A stretch of DNA of 64,000 nt from Erinaceus europaeus (GCF_950295315.1 NC_080172.1:77891118-77955117); one strand, 5' to 3'. Counted from the stretch's first letter, positions 30,760 through 42,884 are shown. Translations and numbers: made by a program. The notes: a model not told the origin generated them from the sequence alone.

Positions 30760-32625
30760 AAGCCCCTGGAAATTATCAGGTAATATAGTAAGGTGTCAGG
30801 CTACAAAATTAGCATTAAAAAGTTGCTCTTTTATGCAAACCAAGTTAGAAGAAGAAGTCAGTCCCATTCAATATAGCAGAAAAAACAAAATATCTAGGAA
30901 TCAACAAATAAAAAAATGAAAGGCTTGTATAATGAAAATTGAGTCACTCTCTACTTAAGGAAATAGAAAAAGACACAAAGAAGTGGAAAAATATTCCATG
31001 TTTATCGACTGATAGAATAAACATCATCAAAATGACTATTCTACCCAGAGACATATACATATTTAATAAGTTTCCCCATCAACATCCCACTAATTTTTAT
31101 AAGAGAATAGGATAAAAGCTACAAACATTTATCTGGAAACAGAAAATATTCAGAACTGCCAATAAATTCTTGAGAAAGAAGAACAGAACTGGGAACATCA
31201 CACTCCCAGATCTCAAACTACCTTACTGGGATATTGTAATCAAAACCTTTGATACTGGATCAAAAATAGATACAGTGGCTAGTAGAATAGATTTAAGAGC
31301 CCATAAATAAGACTCCACACCTATGGACATCTCATTTTTCACAAGGTGGCCCAAACTACTAAATGGAGAAAGGAAGTTCTCTTCAATAAATGGTATTGGG
31401 ATAATTGGGTTGAAATGTGCAGAAGAATGAAACTGAACTGCTACATGTACTGTGCATGAATGTAAACACTAAATGGGTTAAGGACTTGGATGTTAGAACA
31501 GAAACTACCAAGATACAAATCCAGTTACAAGGTAGACTAAAACCAATGGGAGTACATCAAATTAAAAAGCTTCTGCACAGCAAGAGAAGCCACCACCCAA
31601 ATAAGAAACTCCTTAAAAAATGGGAGAAAAATCTTTACATGTCCAATATTAGGCAAAGCACTAATAAACAAAATGTATAGAAGTTCACAAAACTAAGAAA
31701 CAAACAAAAGCCAAAAAAACTTATCCAAAATAAGGATATTAATAGAATATTTACCAAAGAAGGGATCTAAAATGCCAACAGGTATATGGAAAAAAAAATG
31801 CCCTAAGTCAATATTTACCAGAGAAATGTAAATAATGATAACAATGAAATACTACTTCATCTTGTGATTATGCCATACATTAGAAAGGATAGTAACAAAT
31901 ACTTGTGAGGTTGTGGGGACAAAGGAACTCTTTGACACTGCTGGTGGCAATGTAAATTGGTCCAACCCCTGTGGAGAGCAGTCTGGAGAACTCACATAAG
32001 GCTAGAAATAGACCTACCCTATGACCCTGCAATTCCTCTCCAGGGGATATATGCTAAGGAACCAAACACACCCAGCCCCCTCCCCCCCAAAAAAAGAAAA
32101 AAAAAGAAAAAGTAAGAAAAAAAATGTGTATACATATGTTCATAGCAGCACAATTTGTAATAGCTCAAACCAGGAAGCAACCTAGGTGTCCAATGACAGA
32201 TGAGTGGCTGAGAAAGTTGTAGTATATATACACAATGGAATACTACTCAGTTATTCAGAATGATAAATTCACCTTCTTCACCTCTTCTTGGATGGAACTT
32301 GGAGGAATCATGTTAAGTGAGATAAGCCAGAAAGAGAAGGATTAATATAGGATGATATCACTCATAGACAGAAGTTGACAAATAAGAACAGAAGGGGAAA
32401 CCCAAAACAAAACTTTTACTGGGTTTGTTGTATTGCACCAAAGAAAAGCATTCTGGCAGCAGGTGGCTCTGTTTGAGGACCAGGTGCATGCTAGTAGTTG
32501 AGGATCTTGTGGGCCGGGGGTTAGAGTGATTTGAAGAAAATGAGAAATTTTACACATGTACCAACAGCTATATTTACTGTTGACTATAAACTATTGGTAC
32601 CCCCAATAAAAACATTAAAAAAAAT
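30760..32625 (+). mobile_element. L1 ORF2 and 3' end, older subfamily, plus strand
   Basis: Continuous homology to L1 ORF2 from the RT region (ATCTAGGAATCAACAAAT near 30,893) through the C-terminal region (frame 31,417-31,680 encodes a KPMGVHQIKKLLHS... stretch equivalent to 53,800-53,900) to the short 3'UTR ending CCCCAATAAAAACATTAAAAA at 32,620. Many stops; dead copy. Confidence 0.88.
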
Positions 32626-32639
32626 GAATTTGAGACTTC

Positions 32640-33370
32640 ATTGGTATTTTGCACTGAACCTGCATAGGTAATGTAGTCTTTAAGTAACGTGGTTCTGTTG
32701 ACAATGTTAACTGTGATGTGTGAATATGCACTATCTCCCATCTCTTTATCTTTTCTCTTTTTAATGTAGCAGACATTTTTGTTGTTTTAAATGTATTCCA
32801 AGATATTTAGTGATTTTCTTTAAATTGAGATTTTATGATCTGTTTTTCTAGTTAATTGTTTCTTATACAATTGTAACAGACCTTTGTACATTAATTTTGG
32901 AGTGTAGCAGGCATTTTTTTTTGTTTTTAAAATTTATTCTAAGATTTTTCTTGCAATTGGGATTTTCTGATCTATTTTTCTAGTTAATTTTTTCTTATAC
33001 AATTGTAACAGATCTTTATACATTAATTTTGGAGCTTATCATGTTAGTGCAGTCATCTATTATGCATACTAAATTTTTATGGGATTCTTTGTGGTTTTCT
33101 AGATATATTATCATGTCATCAGTAAATAGTGACAATTATACTTCTTCCTTTCAAATTTCAATTCCTTTAATAATGTTGCTTGTCTTGGTGCTCTTGTTAG
33201 CATTCCCAACTCTATATTGAATGATAGTGGTTAGAGGGGATATTCTTGTCTTCTTCCTAGAGAAAAATCAGTTTTTCACCATTGTGTATGATGTTGAGTG
33301 TAGCTTTGTTATATCTGACTTTGATTTTGTTAGCGTGCATTCTTTTGATATCCATTCTACTGAAATGTTT
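32640..33370 (-). mobile_element. L1 ORF2 fragment (RT region), minus strand, with internal tandem duplication
   Basis: The complement of the L1 RT region: GTTTTCTAGATATATTATCATG, TTTCAATTCCTTTAATAATG and TGATAGTGGTTAGAGGGGAT are typical of reversed L1 ORF2. Contains a duplicated segment of about 135 bp. Confidence 0.8.
32767..33034. repeat. Tandem duplication of about 135 bp, two copies
   Basis: Copy 1 at 32,767-32,904 and copy 2 at 32,905-33,034. Both start TAGCAG(A/G)CATTTTT and both contain CTAGTTAATT..TTCTTATAC and TACATTAATTTTGGAG. Substitutions and small indels distinguish them, so the event is old. Confidence 0.85.
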
Positions 33371-33371
33371 T

Positions 33372-33578
33372 TTTTCCCATTTTCTTTACTTCCTTCTTTC
33401 TTATTGGATAGAGATAGAAAGAACTTGATAGAGGAGGGGGAGATAGACAGGAAAGAGACAGAGATACATCTGCAGCCCTGTTTACCAATTGTGAAGCTTT
33501 CCCCCTTCAAGTGGGAACCAGGGGCTTGAACCTGAGTCAACTGCACACTTAATCAGGTACACCACAACCTGTCCACAC
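33372..33578 (-). mobile_element. SINE group A2, minus strand
   Basis: TTATTGGATAGAGATAGAAA, GAGATACATCTGCAGCCCTG, CAAGTGGGAACCAGGGGCTT, GAACCTGAGTC (B-box complement) and head ACACTTAATCAGGTACACC. Confidence 0.85.
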
Positions 33579-33597
33579 CCTTTTTTTGCATAAAAAT

Positions 33598-33803
33598 GTT
33601 GAATCATCAGGCGGTGGCACACCTGGTTAAGCTCAAACTTTACAGTGTGCAAGAACCAGGTTCCAAGCCCTTGGTCCCCAACTGCAGGAGGAATGTTTCA
33701 CTAGTGGTGAAGCAGGGCTGCAGGTGTCTCTCTGTCTCTTTCTCTATCTCCTCCTTCTCAGTTTCTCTCTGTCTCTATCAAACAATTAATTTATTAATTA
33801 AAA
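33598..33803 (+). mobile_element. SINE group A2, plus strand
   Basis: Head CAGGCGGTGGCACACCTGGT, ACTTTACAGTGTGCAAG, CCAACTGCAGGAGGAATG, CT-rich block and AATTAATTTATTAATTAAAA tail. Lies head-to-head with the preceding minus-strand copy, about 20 bases apart. Confidence 0.9.
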
Positions 33804-34164
33804 CATGGTGAATTTTGTTGTGTAGTTATTCTGTACTTGGTGAAATTGATTGGGCAAGTCCTGAACTCTTCTGCAGTGCCACCTACCTAACCACTCAATA
33901 TGTATTTTATGGCACTCTATCTTGGTTTCTGAGGTGTCAGAGGTCTGTCCTTTAGTCTCACCCTGAGTTGTGAGACTCTTTTAGTGTTTCCTTTGGTTTG
34001 TTAGTTGTTACTTTGGGGCATGAAGCCAGGAACAGCTTCTATCACTATTTTGATCTGGAATACAAAATAAACTCTGTGAGTCTAGCACAGTGATTAAGAG
34101 TTCCATATCTTGACACACGCAGTAACATTCTGCTTTTCAGTTTTAGAGAGGATGATAAAAAAAA
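33804..34164. other. Unassigned DNA
   Basis: Not recognised. It may belong to the flanking LTR element. Confidence 0.4.
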
Positions 34165-34745
34165 TATGTTGGAGTTAATGTTTGAGAGTGGGCCCACTGT
34201 CTCAGAAGTCCAGGCCATCGTTTCCATGAGATCTGAGCAAGTTGACCCCAGGCTTCCCCCACTCCAGGTCAAGACAATGGCAGGTCCCCTCCCAACCTTG
34301 TGAACTAATGATGTATGGCTTCTCCAGATGGGGGATACCTTTCTGCACATGCCCCTCCTCTCCACTTAAAACAAAGGCCATAGATTATTATATATTGTGT
34401 ATGGCCAAACTTGAAAACCACTGCAAATATCCTGCTGCTCAATTGCCTCCCTCCACCTCTCCCCCACCCCCCTACCCTGAAGTGCCTGTAATTTCTCCCC
34501 CGGGAAAAATTGCATTGTGAGCTTGTGATCAAGTAACTTTTCACTTGTGATCAAATAGTTTGTAGGTCAAAATGTGACTATGCATTGTGTTGCTTTGTGT
34601 TTGGGTTAATGATTACCTCAACCTTTTCTATGAGATATGTGTGTAACTGTTTGAATCCCTCAATAAACGGTCACCCACTTCTCTGAGGCCTCTCCCAGTG
34701 CTGACTGTCTGCTTGTCTCTCTGTGCACATCATCCCTCAATACAC
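34165..34745 (+). mobile_element. Probable ERV LTR, plus strand
   Basis: CT- and GC-richer than its surroundings. AATAAA at 34,662-34,667 is followed by a C/T-rich, CTGTCTGCTTGTCTCTC-type U5 ending near CCCTCAATACACA. The left edge is approximate and no target duplication was found. Short open frames over it (34,045-34,554) are not viral genes. Class not assigned. Confidence 0.5.
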
Positions 34746-34911
34746 AGAGCCACCCCAGGTCTACCAGGGGGCTGCTTTGACCTTCACCACCAGTGGCCAG
34801 GGAGGCAGGAGACCCAGAGTGATAGCCTGCAGAGTTATAAGCAACACTGCTTTAATGTGCAACCTTATGTATTATTTGAAATTAGGTTCTATTCTTTTAA
34901 ATTGCTACAAG

Positions 34912-35148
34912 AATCATTGTTGGAGTTCCTGCACAAAGGACTATTGCTCCTGATGGTCATTTTTTCTCCTTTTTTATTTGATAGGTCAGAGAGAAAATGA
35001 AAGGGGAGGAGGATATAGAGAGGGAAAGAGAAAGATACCTGCAGCATTGCTTCACTGTTCACGAAGCTTTCTCCTACAGTAGGGGGCTGGGGAGCTTGAA
35101 TCTGGGTCCTTATTTTTGTCAACATGTACACTCAACCAGGTATACTTC
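34912..35148 (-). mobile_element. SINE group A-like, older, minus strand
   Basis: CTATTGCTCCTGATGGTCAT, TTTGATAGGTCAGAGAGAAA, ATACCTGCAGCATTGCTTC, GCTTGAATCTGGGTCCTTA and head ACACTCAACCAGGTATAC. Confidence 0.78.
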
Positions 35149-35531
35149 CAGAAAGGACCAATTTTATAGAGTAAATCAAGTTGAAGTAAGTCAGTTGAAT
35201 GAATCTTAGTTCAGCATGACTTGTTGTCTTTATAAAAAGGAAAAACAGATGCAGAAGTAAGATGATTGATGGAGACATAAAAATATGGCCATTTAGAAAC
35301 CAAGTAGAGATTCTTGGAATAGATTTTTACCTCATTGTTCTCAGAAGGAACCAGTACCACTGGCATCTTAATTTTGAAGTTTAAAGTTTCATTAACTAGG
35401 ATAAGATAGTTTTTTATTTTTAAGTCACTAGTTTATGGAATTTAGTTAGGGAAGTTCTAGAAAACAAACAACACTTTCCTCTGTGTCACCTTATTTATCT
35501 GCTTCTTTTATTCATAGCCTTGAAACACTGA
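35149..35531. other. Unassigned AT-rich DNA
   Basis: No recognised feature. Confidence 0.5.
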
Positions 35532-35690
35532 AGAAAAATATTTTTTTAATATTTTACTTATTTATGAGAAATATAGCAGGAGAGATAGAGAAAGAACCAG
35601 ACATCACTGTGGTATATGTGCTGTTGGGAACTGAACTTGGGACTTTATGCTTCAGAGTCCAATGCTTTATCCAGAAAATTAGAAAAATTA
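35532..35690 (-). mobile_element. Old SINE group B-like, minus strand
   Basis: TATTTTACTTATTTATGAG, CATCACTGTGGTATATGTG, GGGAACTGAACTTGGGAC (B-box complement) and GCTTTATCC head. Confidence 0.6.
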
Positions 35691-37335
35691 TTTAGGAGAA
35701 CGTTGGGTTGTTTTATGCTAAGTACATTGTATTTTTCTGATTTTCCAGTAAAAAGTATTAAGATATTTTGAGATACAATTGTTGCTTACCCTCCCCACTC
35801 CCCATTATTTCAGAATTTGGGAAAAAAAAACCAATCTCATTAGAAATGTTGTTTTCAAATATGTTAGTAAGCTAATTAAAATGTAGGCTTCTGGGTGTTT
35901 TTTTTTCCTGGATTGTAGAGATAAAACTAATTAAGAACCCAATGCTCTAGCTTTCTAAGTTTACTCTTTTCTTCATCCTGAGCTGTTATTGTAAAAGCAA
36001 TGAATGGTCATTACCAGTGTGTGGTGAAATCATTGGAGAATGTCTCACAAATTGTGAGGCACACTAATATTACTCAGATGTTTTGTTTTCTCTTTGGATG
36101 TCATGGGCTGGATAGTAATTACAGTATATTTTAAAATCTCTGCTTACATTGAAACTGCTCATTGTTTTCTTTAATACATAGTTGGGACCCTGGTCATGGA
36201 TACAGACAAAAATATCTGTGTTTTTTTTTTTTTTCTGCTTTATGAGAAAACAAGATGGGAATTTATGTTTTAGAAAAATTGCAACATGTATTCTATTTTA
36301 ATGAGATACCTGGTTAAATTCAGAGCAAAATTTTACATTAATACTTGGCATGTACTGACATGCCATAGTGTCATACACACACTAGGACTTATCAAAAAAA
36401 AAAAAAAAAACCTGCCCCATCAAATAGCTATGGAAGGAGTATTGTGCTTGAGTAGATGGAAACTCTTTGCTTGTGCACTTGTCATTTTTTACTGACCTTG
36501 TTTAGTGCTGAGCATTGCTGCAGGCCCATTTAAATTGATGCTTTGTAACAAATTCTCAGTTGAGTAGCCAAACAGCCAAATTTACTATATGTTCTTTTTA
36601 TATTCTTACTGGGTCATTTGCCCAACTAATAATATTTACTATTATTTCTTGACTCTCTTAGGGACTGAACAAACACATTTTATCTTTATTTAAAATTAAA
36701 AGAAAAATAGTTCAGTTTATGAGCAAACATTGCATAATGAAAATAAATAAATTTGACATTTCAATTATTCATTATGGATAAAGAATTATAATTAAAATCT
36801 CTATTAAGTATTATTTATGATTTAATTGAAACTTACCATTTATTAGGATTAGTCCACTGTTAAATTTTCTGAATTGGTCTCCTTTAGTCCAGTTTCCCAT
36901 TTTACAATTTTCTTACGCATCTCCTGAAATATTTTTTGCCTTCCAGTGTGTCTTTAGCTTCAGATATTAGTGAGAGTTCCAACCTTAATACCTTAGATAT
37001 CAAATATCTCCAAGGTTTATCTTTTTGTGTCTTTCTTTTTTGCTCTGTATGGGTAATTATCACCCATTTTCTTCTCTCAAGCAGATGTTGATGATTCCCA
37101 CCACTATATTCCAATTTTTAATCTCCCTCCTAATCTTTGGGTTTATGTAACTTATGATTAAAACAAAAATGACTGTCTTTTGTGTCCCACAGATACATAG
37201 CAGATGTAACATGTCCAAACAAGTTTGATTTTTCCTTGAAACTCACCCTTTTTCTCAAAGAGCATTCCTTTATTAATACAATCGTCATTCCCTTAGCATT
37301 CCAAATTAGAGTGTCTGACTCATCTTCTCCCCTTT
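35691..37335. other. Unassigned AT-rich DNA
   Basis: About 1.6 kb with two poly(A)/poly(T) runs (36,222-36,234; 36,393-36,411). No gene or repeat family recognised. Confidence 0.5.
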
Positions 37336-37459
37336 CTTTTCCTTTCCTTTCCTTTCCTTTCCTTTCCTTTCCTTTCCTTTCCTTTCCTTTCCTTTCCTTT
37401 CCTTTCCTTTCCTTTCCTTTCCTTTCCTTTCCTTTCCTTTCCTCTCCTTTCCTTTCCTT
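37336..37459. repeat. (TTTCC)n pentanucleotide microsatellite
   Basis: About 24 units of CCTTT on the plus strand, nearly uninterrupted. All-pyrimidine strand. The PFLSF repeat frame is an artefact. Confidence 0.97.
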
Positions 37460-37835
37460 CAGCCTACTACATGAATATTTGTGGAGTTCCCCTTCAAATC
37501 TTTTTTCTATCTTTTCCTATTGAACCACTCCATAGAAGCGTTAGTTTATGCTCTATCATCACTTGCTTGAATAGTTGAAATAATCTGCTCTTTCATCTTT
37601 ACCTACTTTCTTTTTCAATCTTCCATCCACACTTTCTCCAGAGTCATTTTTCTACATGAAATAAAATTATTTTTATGTGCTGAGAATATGATAGTTTCCA
37701 CGTTTTGACCTGTTGTGTTTGTACTGACTTTAAAAGGCATGTGCAATCTTGGCTTAAGCCAAATCTTCATTTCATTTAATTTCTGTTATAGCTCTTTTGT
37801 CACTATGTGAGCAGATTGGATTCCTCACGTATATG

Positions 37836-37887
<52 letters not shown>

Positions 37888-38863
37888 GATGTTTTTCTAA
37901 TTTGCAAATCTTGTGGCCGCTCCCCCATTCTCTCTGAATGCATTTACTGTATGTCCATTTGCCCAAACTGGAAACCCAAAACTTCACGGTGATTCTAACT
38001 CTTCTCTCTTTCTTCATATATAGCCAAAGACTAGATTAAATCACTAACCATCAATAAATATTTCTAAAATATACCTGAGACTTTCTGTCTTTAGTATTGC
38101 TAATTTAGTAAACTTAAGCATATTCTTTTCTCTAGGACTTCTGCCAAAAAAAAGAGCAGGGGGAGCAGGGAGGGAAAGAAAGAAGAAAGTAAGAAAGAAA
38201 GGAAGAAAGAAAGAAAGGAAGAAAATAAACAAGAAAAGATGAAAACAAAGACAAGGATGAAAGACAATTCTGATCACTTTGTCTCTAGGTCTGCTTCTAT
38301 TAAATTTTCCTGTCTACCCCTTGAGCTATCTTCAAGAATGTTTATATTAGTATGTTTCTCTTTCAAAAACATTTCAAAGGTTTCTAATATTTCAGGATAA
38401 AAGTTGAACCTTTGAAATTAGTTCCTGCTCTTTCTCTAGTCTTAAGTCCCTTCCTCTAATCTACAATGTGTTAAGTTTTCCCACTGTTTTCATTTGTTTG
38501 TTTTTAAGCTCTTTACTTCCCATCTGAGTAAATAACTGTTCTTGAAGAATTTACTCCAGTGGCATGTATTTTTGTAATGTCTTTTCAGATCTTTTCATGT
38601 CCTCATTTATGCTAGTCTGTAAATATGAATTAACTCCTTACTGACTTGTATTTCTAGTAACATGTCTGATACATTTTATACCCTTACAAATTATGAGAGC
38701 TTAGATTATTGATTATAATACATTTATCTGGTTAGCAGATTTTTTAGCTCATAATAATTATTGAATACATGAATGGATATGTTTCAATGAGAGAATTATC
38801 ACCAGTGCTGAATGATATGGTAAGTCCATTTCTAATGTTCTGAGGAACTTCCTGTTTTCTACT
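37460..38863. other. Unassigned AT-rich DNA with two microsatellites
   Basis: Apart from the TATATG array (37,837-37,886) and a GAAA-type purine tract (about 38,150-38,235), nothing is recognised. Confidence 0.5.
37837..37886. repeat. (TATATG)n hexanucleotide microsatellite
   Basis: About eight units of TATATG. Confidence 0.95.
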
Positions 38864-38905
38864 TGGACTGGACCAATTTACATTGCCACTAGTAGTGTAA
38901 AAAGG
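38864..38905 (-). mobile_element. Short L1 ORF2 fragment, minus strand
   Basis: ACTGGACCAATTTACATTGCC and AGTAGTGTAAAAAGGG equal the L1 block next to the provirus target site (15,654-15,690). Confidence 0.6.
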
Positions 38906-39159
38906 GAGATCCTGATCTATCTATCCAGAGGGGAGATTACAGATAATGCAAAGAGCATCAGAGAACATGATGCAAATAAGGCACAAAAAAAAAAAAAAAA
39001 AAAGAAAAAAGAGAGAAAACCTATACCATGTGAATAGCAGAATACTTTCTTACTCTAAACAACAGAAGGGACATAAAAATTCAGAAAGTACAGAGACTTA
39101 AACAGAATGAGACACATCATAGTTAAAATGTCAAGGAGTAAGGATATAGAAAGGATTCT

Positions 39160-39300
39160 ATACTCCCAGGGGGTTAAAGAATAGGTAAGCTATCAGGGGA
39201 GGGGAGAGGATATTTAGCTTTGGTGGTAGGAATTGTACCTTTCTTCTCCTATGGTCTTGTCAGTGTTTCCATTTATTTATTTAATAAATAATAAATAAAT
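39160..39300 (+). mobile_element. L1 3'UTR terminal fragment, plus strand
   Basis: TACTCCCAGGGGGTTAAAGAA, GCTATCAGGGGAGGGGAGAGG, GTGTTTCCATTTATTTATTT. Same end block as 42,483-42,615. Confidence 0.75.
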
Positions 39301-39408
39301 AAATCTGTAGGCTGCAAGGTTAAACAAAGTCAAATGCAGAGGCAAACCCAGGATTATCAGCAGATTTCTCCACACAAATTCTAAAAGCCAACAGAGAATG
39401 GCAAGATA

Positions 39409-39457
<49 letters not shown>

Positions 39458-40350
39458 CAAAAGGCTAATGAGCAGATTATATGAAAAGCTCACCAAAATC
39501 GGGAACTAAAGAGGAAAACAGATGATTGCACCCCAAAATCAGGAGAAGATATGAACAGTATACTCACCAAGAAAGAGATCCAAAAGGCCAACAAACATAT
39601 GAAAAAATGTTCTAAGTCATTGTCAGAGAAATGAAAATAAAGACAACAATGAGATACCATTTCACTCCTATGAGAATTTCATGCATCTGAAAGACTAGTA
39701 ACAAATGCTGCATAGGTTTTGGGTTATGGGCATCATTTTTCCTTGCAGGTGGGAATTGTAAATTGGTCCAACTGCTATGGAGAGCAATCTAGAGAATTCT
39801 CAGAAGGCTAAAAATGAACCTGCTCTATAAATGCTTAGTTCCTCTCCTGGGAATATGTCCTTAGGAACCAAATACACCCATCCAAAAATATCTGTGTGCT
39901 ATGTTTATATCAGCACAGTTTCTAATAGCCAAAACCTGGAAGCAACACAGGTGTCCAACAACAGATTTATGACTAAGAAAGTGTGGTATGTATACACAAT
40001 GGAATACTACTCAGCTAGTAAGAATGATTAATTCACCTTCTCCTCATTATGGGCAGAGATAGAAGGAATCATGATAAATGAGATAAACCAGAAATATAAG
40101 GATATTGTAGCATGATTTCATGCATGGATAGAAGTTTAGACAAAAGAACAGAAAAATAAAGAGTAGAACTTGGACTGGGTTTGGTGTTTCACCAAAGTAA
40201 AGGTTTCTGGAGGGCTGTGGGGGTGTTTCATGCTTGTTGAGAAAGACCTGTGCTGGGGGAGAATGTTTTGTAGAAGACTGAGAATTTTTATACATGCACC
40301 ATTACTGTAAACCATTAATCTCTCCAATAAAAATATTTTTTAAAATAGTG
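39301..40350 (+). mobile_element. L1 ORF2 C-terminal fragment and short 3'UTR, plus strand
   Basis: ORF2-like from about 39,310 with a (CA)n run, then CAACAAACATATGAAAAAATG, GAAATGAAAATAAAGACAAC, GTGTCCAACAACAGATTTATG, AATGGAATACTACTCAGC and an end of CCATTAATCTCTCCAATAAAA. Frame broken throughout. Confidence 0.85.
39411..39455. repeat. (CA)n microsatellite
   Basis: About 22 CA units inside the L1 fragment. Confidence 0.97.
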
Positions 40351-40359
40351 TAAATAACT

Positions 40360-41060
40360 CCCCCAAATATTTACAAGCATTAGTTCTTTCTGATATATGA
40401 TGTTCTCAATGGATATGAAGTGGTATCTCATTGTGTTGATTTACATTCTCTGCTAAGCAGTGACTTTTAACACTTTTTCATAACTCTATTTGCCACCTGG
40501 TGAATATTCTATTCATCATCTGTCCATTTTTGATGTGCTTGTCTTTTTTTTGTTGTTGTTGTTGTAGTTGTTGTTGTTGCATCATTTTGGGAGCTCTTTT
40601 TTGGTTAATAGCCCTTTGTCTGATTTTACACATGGTGTATAAAATTTTTCTCCCATTCTACAGTGTCTTTTTGTTTTACTGGTGGTTCCTTTTACTGTAG
40701 TGAAGTTTTTCAGTTTGATGTGGTCCCATTGGTTTATTTTTGCTTTTATTTTCCTTGCTATTGAATTCAAGTCTCTGAGCATTTTGAAGCAAATATATGT
40801 TCTATCTGTATTTTCATCTATGTATTTTATGATTTATGATCTAACATTCAAGTATTTGATCCATTTGAAATTAATTTTTGTTCATGGTTACATATGGTGG
40901 TATTTTGCATGTTTCACCCAATTATCCCAGAACAATTTACTGTAAAGTATCTTCATTTAATGATTTGAGCCTCCTTGTTATAAACTAACTGCCTGTATGT
41001 GTGAGGGTTTATTTATGATCTCTCAGTTCTATTCCACTTTAAATCTCACAAGCAATTTTA
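40360..41060 (-). mobile_element. L1 ORF2 fragment, minus strand
   Basis: Reverse of the ORF2 C-terminal region: frame 40,582-40,782 encodes IARKIKAKINQWDHIKLKNF, equivalent to 53,770-53,830. Lies back-to-back with the preceding plus-strand fragment. Contains a GTT-rich low-complexity patch at 40,548-40,580. Confidence 0.82.
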
Positions 41061-41936
41061 AGTTTACCAACAGTAAGAGAAAGTCATATTAATCAAGGTA
41101 ACATCTGAAATTTAGCAGCTTAAAGAAAACTTTTTTTTTCATTTTTTTGAAATAATCATTCATACCATATACACTCTGTGTCATTTAGGATTTTACTGTC
41201 TTTAGTCTGACTTTTGGACTGAAACTGACAGCTGCTACTTTTTTGGACCATTGTTGATCAGCATATGTGTGGAGAAAAACTAGCATAGAAAATCACACAC
41301 TGACCCTTAAAACTTTACTAGGAAGTGACACTGCTCATTTGTGAAGTAAATAATTTTACTATAGCTAAATCCTAGGATGGAGAACACGCAATGTTTACTG
41401 TATAGCTCAAAAGGACAGAAGCCTTTGATAAATAGCATTAATGTTCACATAAGTCTTCTATTCCTTTTGCAGGTATGTACAGATTTTGATACGGACCTTT
41501 GATCATAACAGGGTAAGGGTCAGTAAATGCTGATCAATTCCACTTGATTGAAGATGTTTTCATTATTCAATTATACCTCTATTTGACTTTGAGTGGTGGT
41601 TCTCTCATAGATGAAACCCAGCTCTGCAAAAGCAAGAAAATGAACTACACCCAAAATACAAAGGCACAAAGGCCTCACTAATGGTCTAGATGGACTTGAT
41701 ATCACAGTCCAGTTTAAAAAACACTAAGTCTTTCCAGCTGGTGGCAATTGATGAAATGGCTATATCTGAAAGTTTCTCAGCTGCTGTTGATAATGTTAAA
41801 TTAGTTAACTAGCCATAGCTTCTTGAGGAGATGGAAGCAATGTGATACCAGAGACTAGACTTTAAACAGATAAAGGTCCCAGAATTCTTAAAGCTGTTGT
41901 TTAAATTTTCTGAAATCCAAGTTGTATTATATTAAG
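41061..41936. other. Unassigned DNA
   Basis: About 0.9 kb with no recognised repeat or gene. A polypyrimidine-AG-like stretch near 41,460-41,473 alone is not evidence of an exon. Confidence 0.45.
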
Positions 41937-41949
41937 AATTTAAAGTGTC

Positions 41950-42748
41950 TAAAAAAAAAGAACAATAAGGCTGGATGAGGGAAGAGAGTAGCTCCTAAAT
42001 ATGGGAAAGGTTATAAATATGGTTGACTGTAAATTTCCCCAGACAATAACTTGGATCCACCTACATATCAGATGTCAGGCTCAAGAAAAAACACAATCAA
42101 ACAAAAAACTAGTAAAGTAATGGGCTTATTGCAATATAACTAAAATAGGACTCCTAACTATCTATAAAACTGAGACCCCCCCCCCAACTCTTCATCTGTA
42201 CTATTCCAACCTTTAGGTTCATGATTAGTCAACAATTTGTTTGGCTTCATATGTTAACTCTTTTTTCAGCAACTAGGTTCCAGATGCTACTATGATGCCA
42301 ACCAGATTTTCCTGGACAGACAACCCCACCAATGTGATCTGGAGCTCTGCTTCCGCAGAATCATGCCTCAGTAGGGAAAGAGAGAGGCAGGCTGGGAGTA
42401 TGGATCAACCTATCAATGCCCATTTTCAATGGGGAAGCAATTACAGAAGCCAGACCATCCACCTTCTGCACCCTGGGTCCATACTCCCAGAGAGTTAAGG
42501 AATAGGAAAGCTATCAGGGGAGAGGATGGGATATGGAGTTCTGGTGGTGGGAATTGCGTGGAGTTGTACCCTTCTTATCCTAAGGTTTTTGTCAGTGTTT
42601 CCCTTTTATAAATAAATTTTTGTTTTAAAAGTTGGAGTTGGCAATGCTTTGGTCTCTCTCTCCATCTCTTCCTCTCCCTTTCCCTCACTCTGTATCTCTT
42701 TCATTACCAAAAAGAAATAAATAATAATAAAGTGATATATACAGAAAA
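41950..42748 (+). mobile_element. Twin-primed L1 3'UTR insertion with extra 3' segment
   Basis: About 41,960-42,036 is L1 3'UTR in minus orientation (compare 55,800-55,865). From 42,037 the 3'UTR runs in plus orientation (CCCCAGACAATAACTTGG onwards) to its A/T-rich end near 42,635. A further 100 bases (CT-rich, ending AAATAATAATAAAG and poly(A)) follow. AATTTAAAGTGTC occurs at 41,937-41,949 and again at 42,749-42,761, bracketing the whole unit. Confidence 0.75.
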
Positions 42749-42784
42749 AATTTAAAGTGTCAAGATAGTAAATATGGAAAATGT

Positions 42785-42829
42785 GATATATATATATATA
42801 TATACATATATATATACATATATATATGT
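42785..42829. repeat. (AT)n-rich microsatellite
   Basis: TATA/TACATA repeats, about 45 bases. Confidence 0.93.
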
Positions 42830-42884
42830 TATATTTTTTGTTGTATTTATATCAAATGATAAACATTGTGACTAGCAATCTCCA

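Noticed and set aside
37182..37523. 113-codon frame with PFLSF repeats
   Set aside because: Translation of the TTTCC pentamer array.
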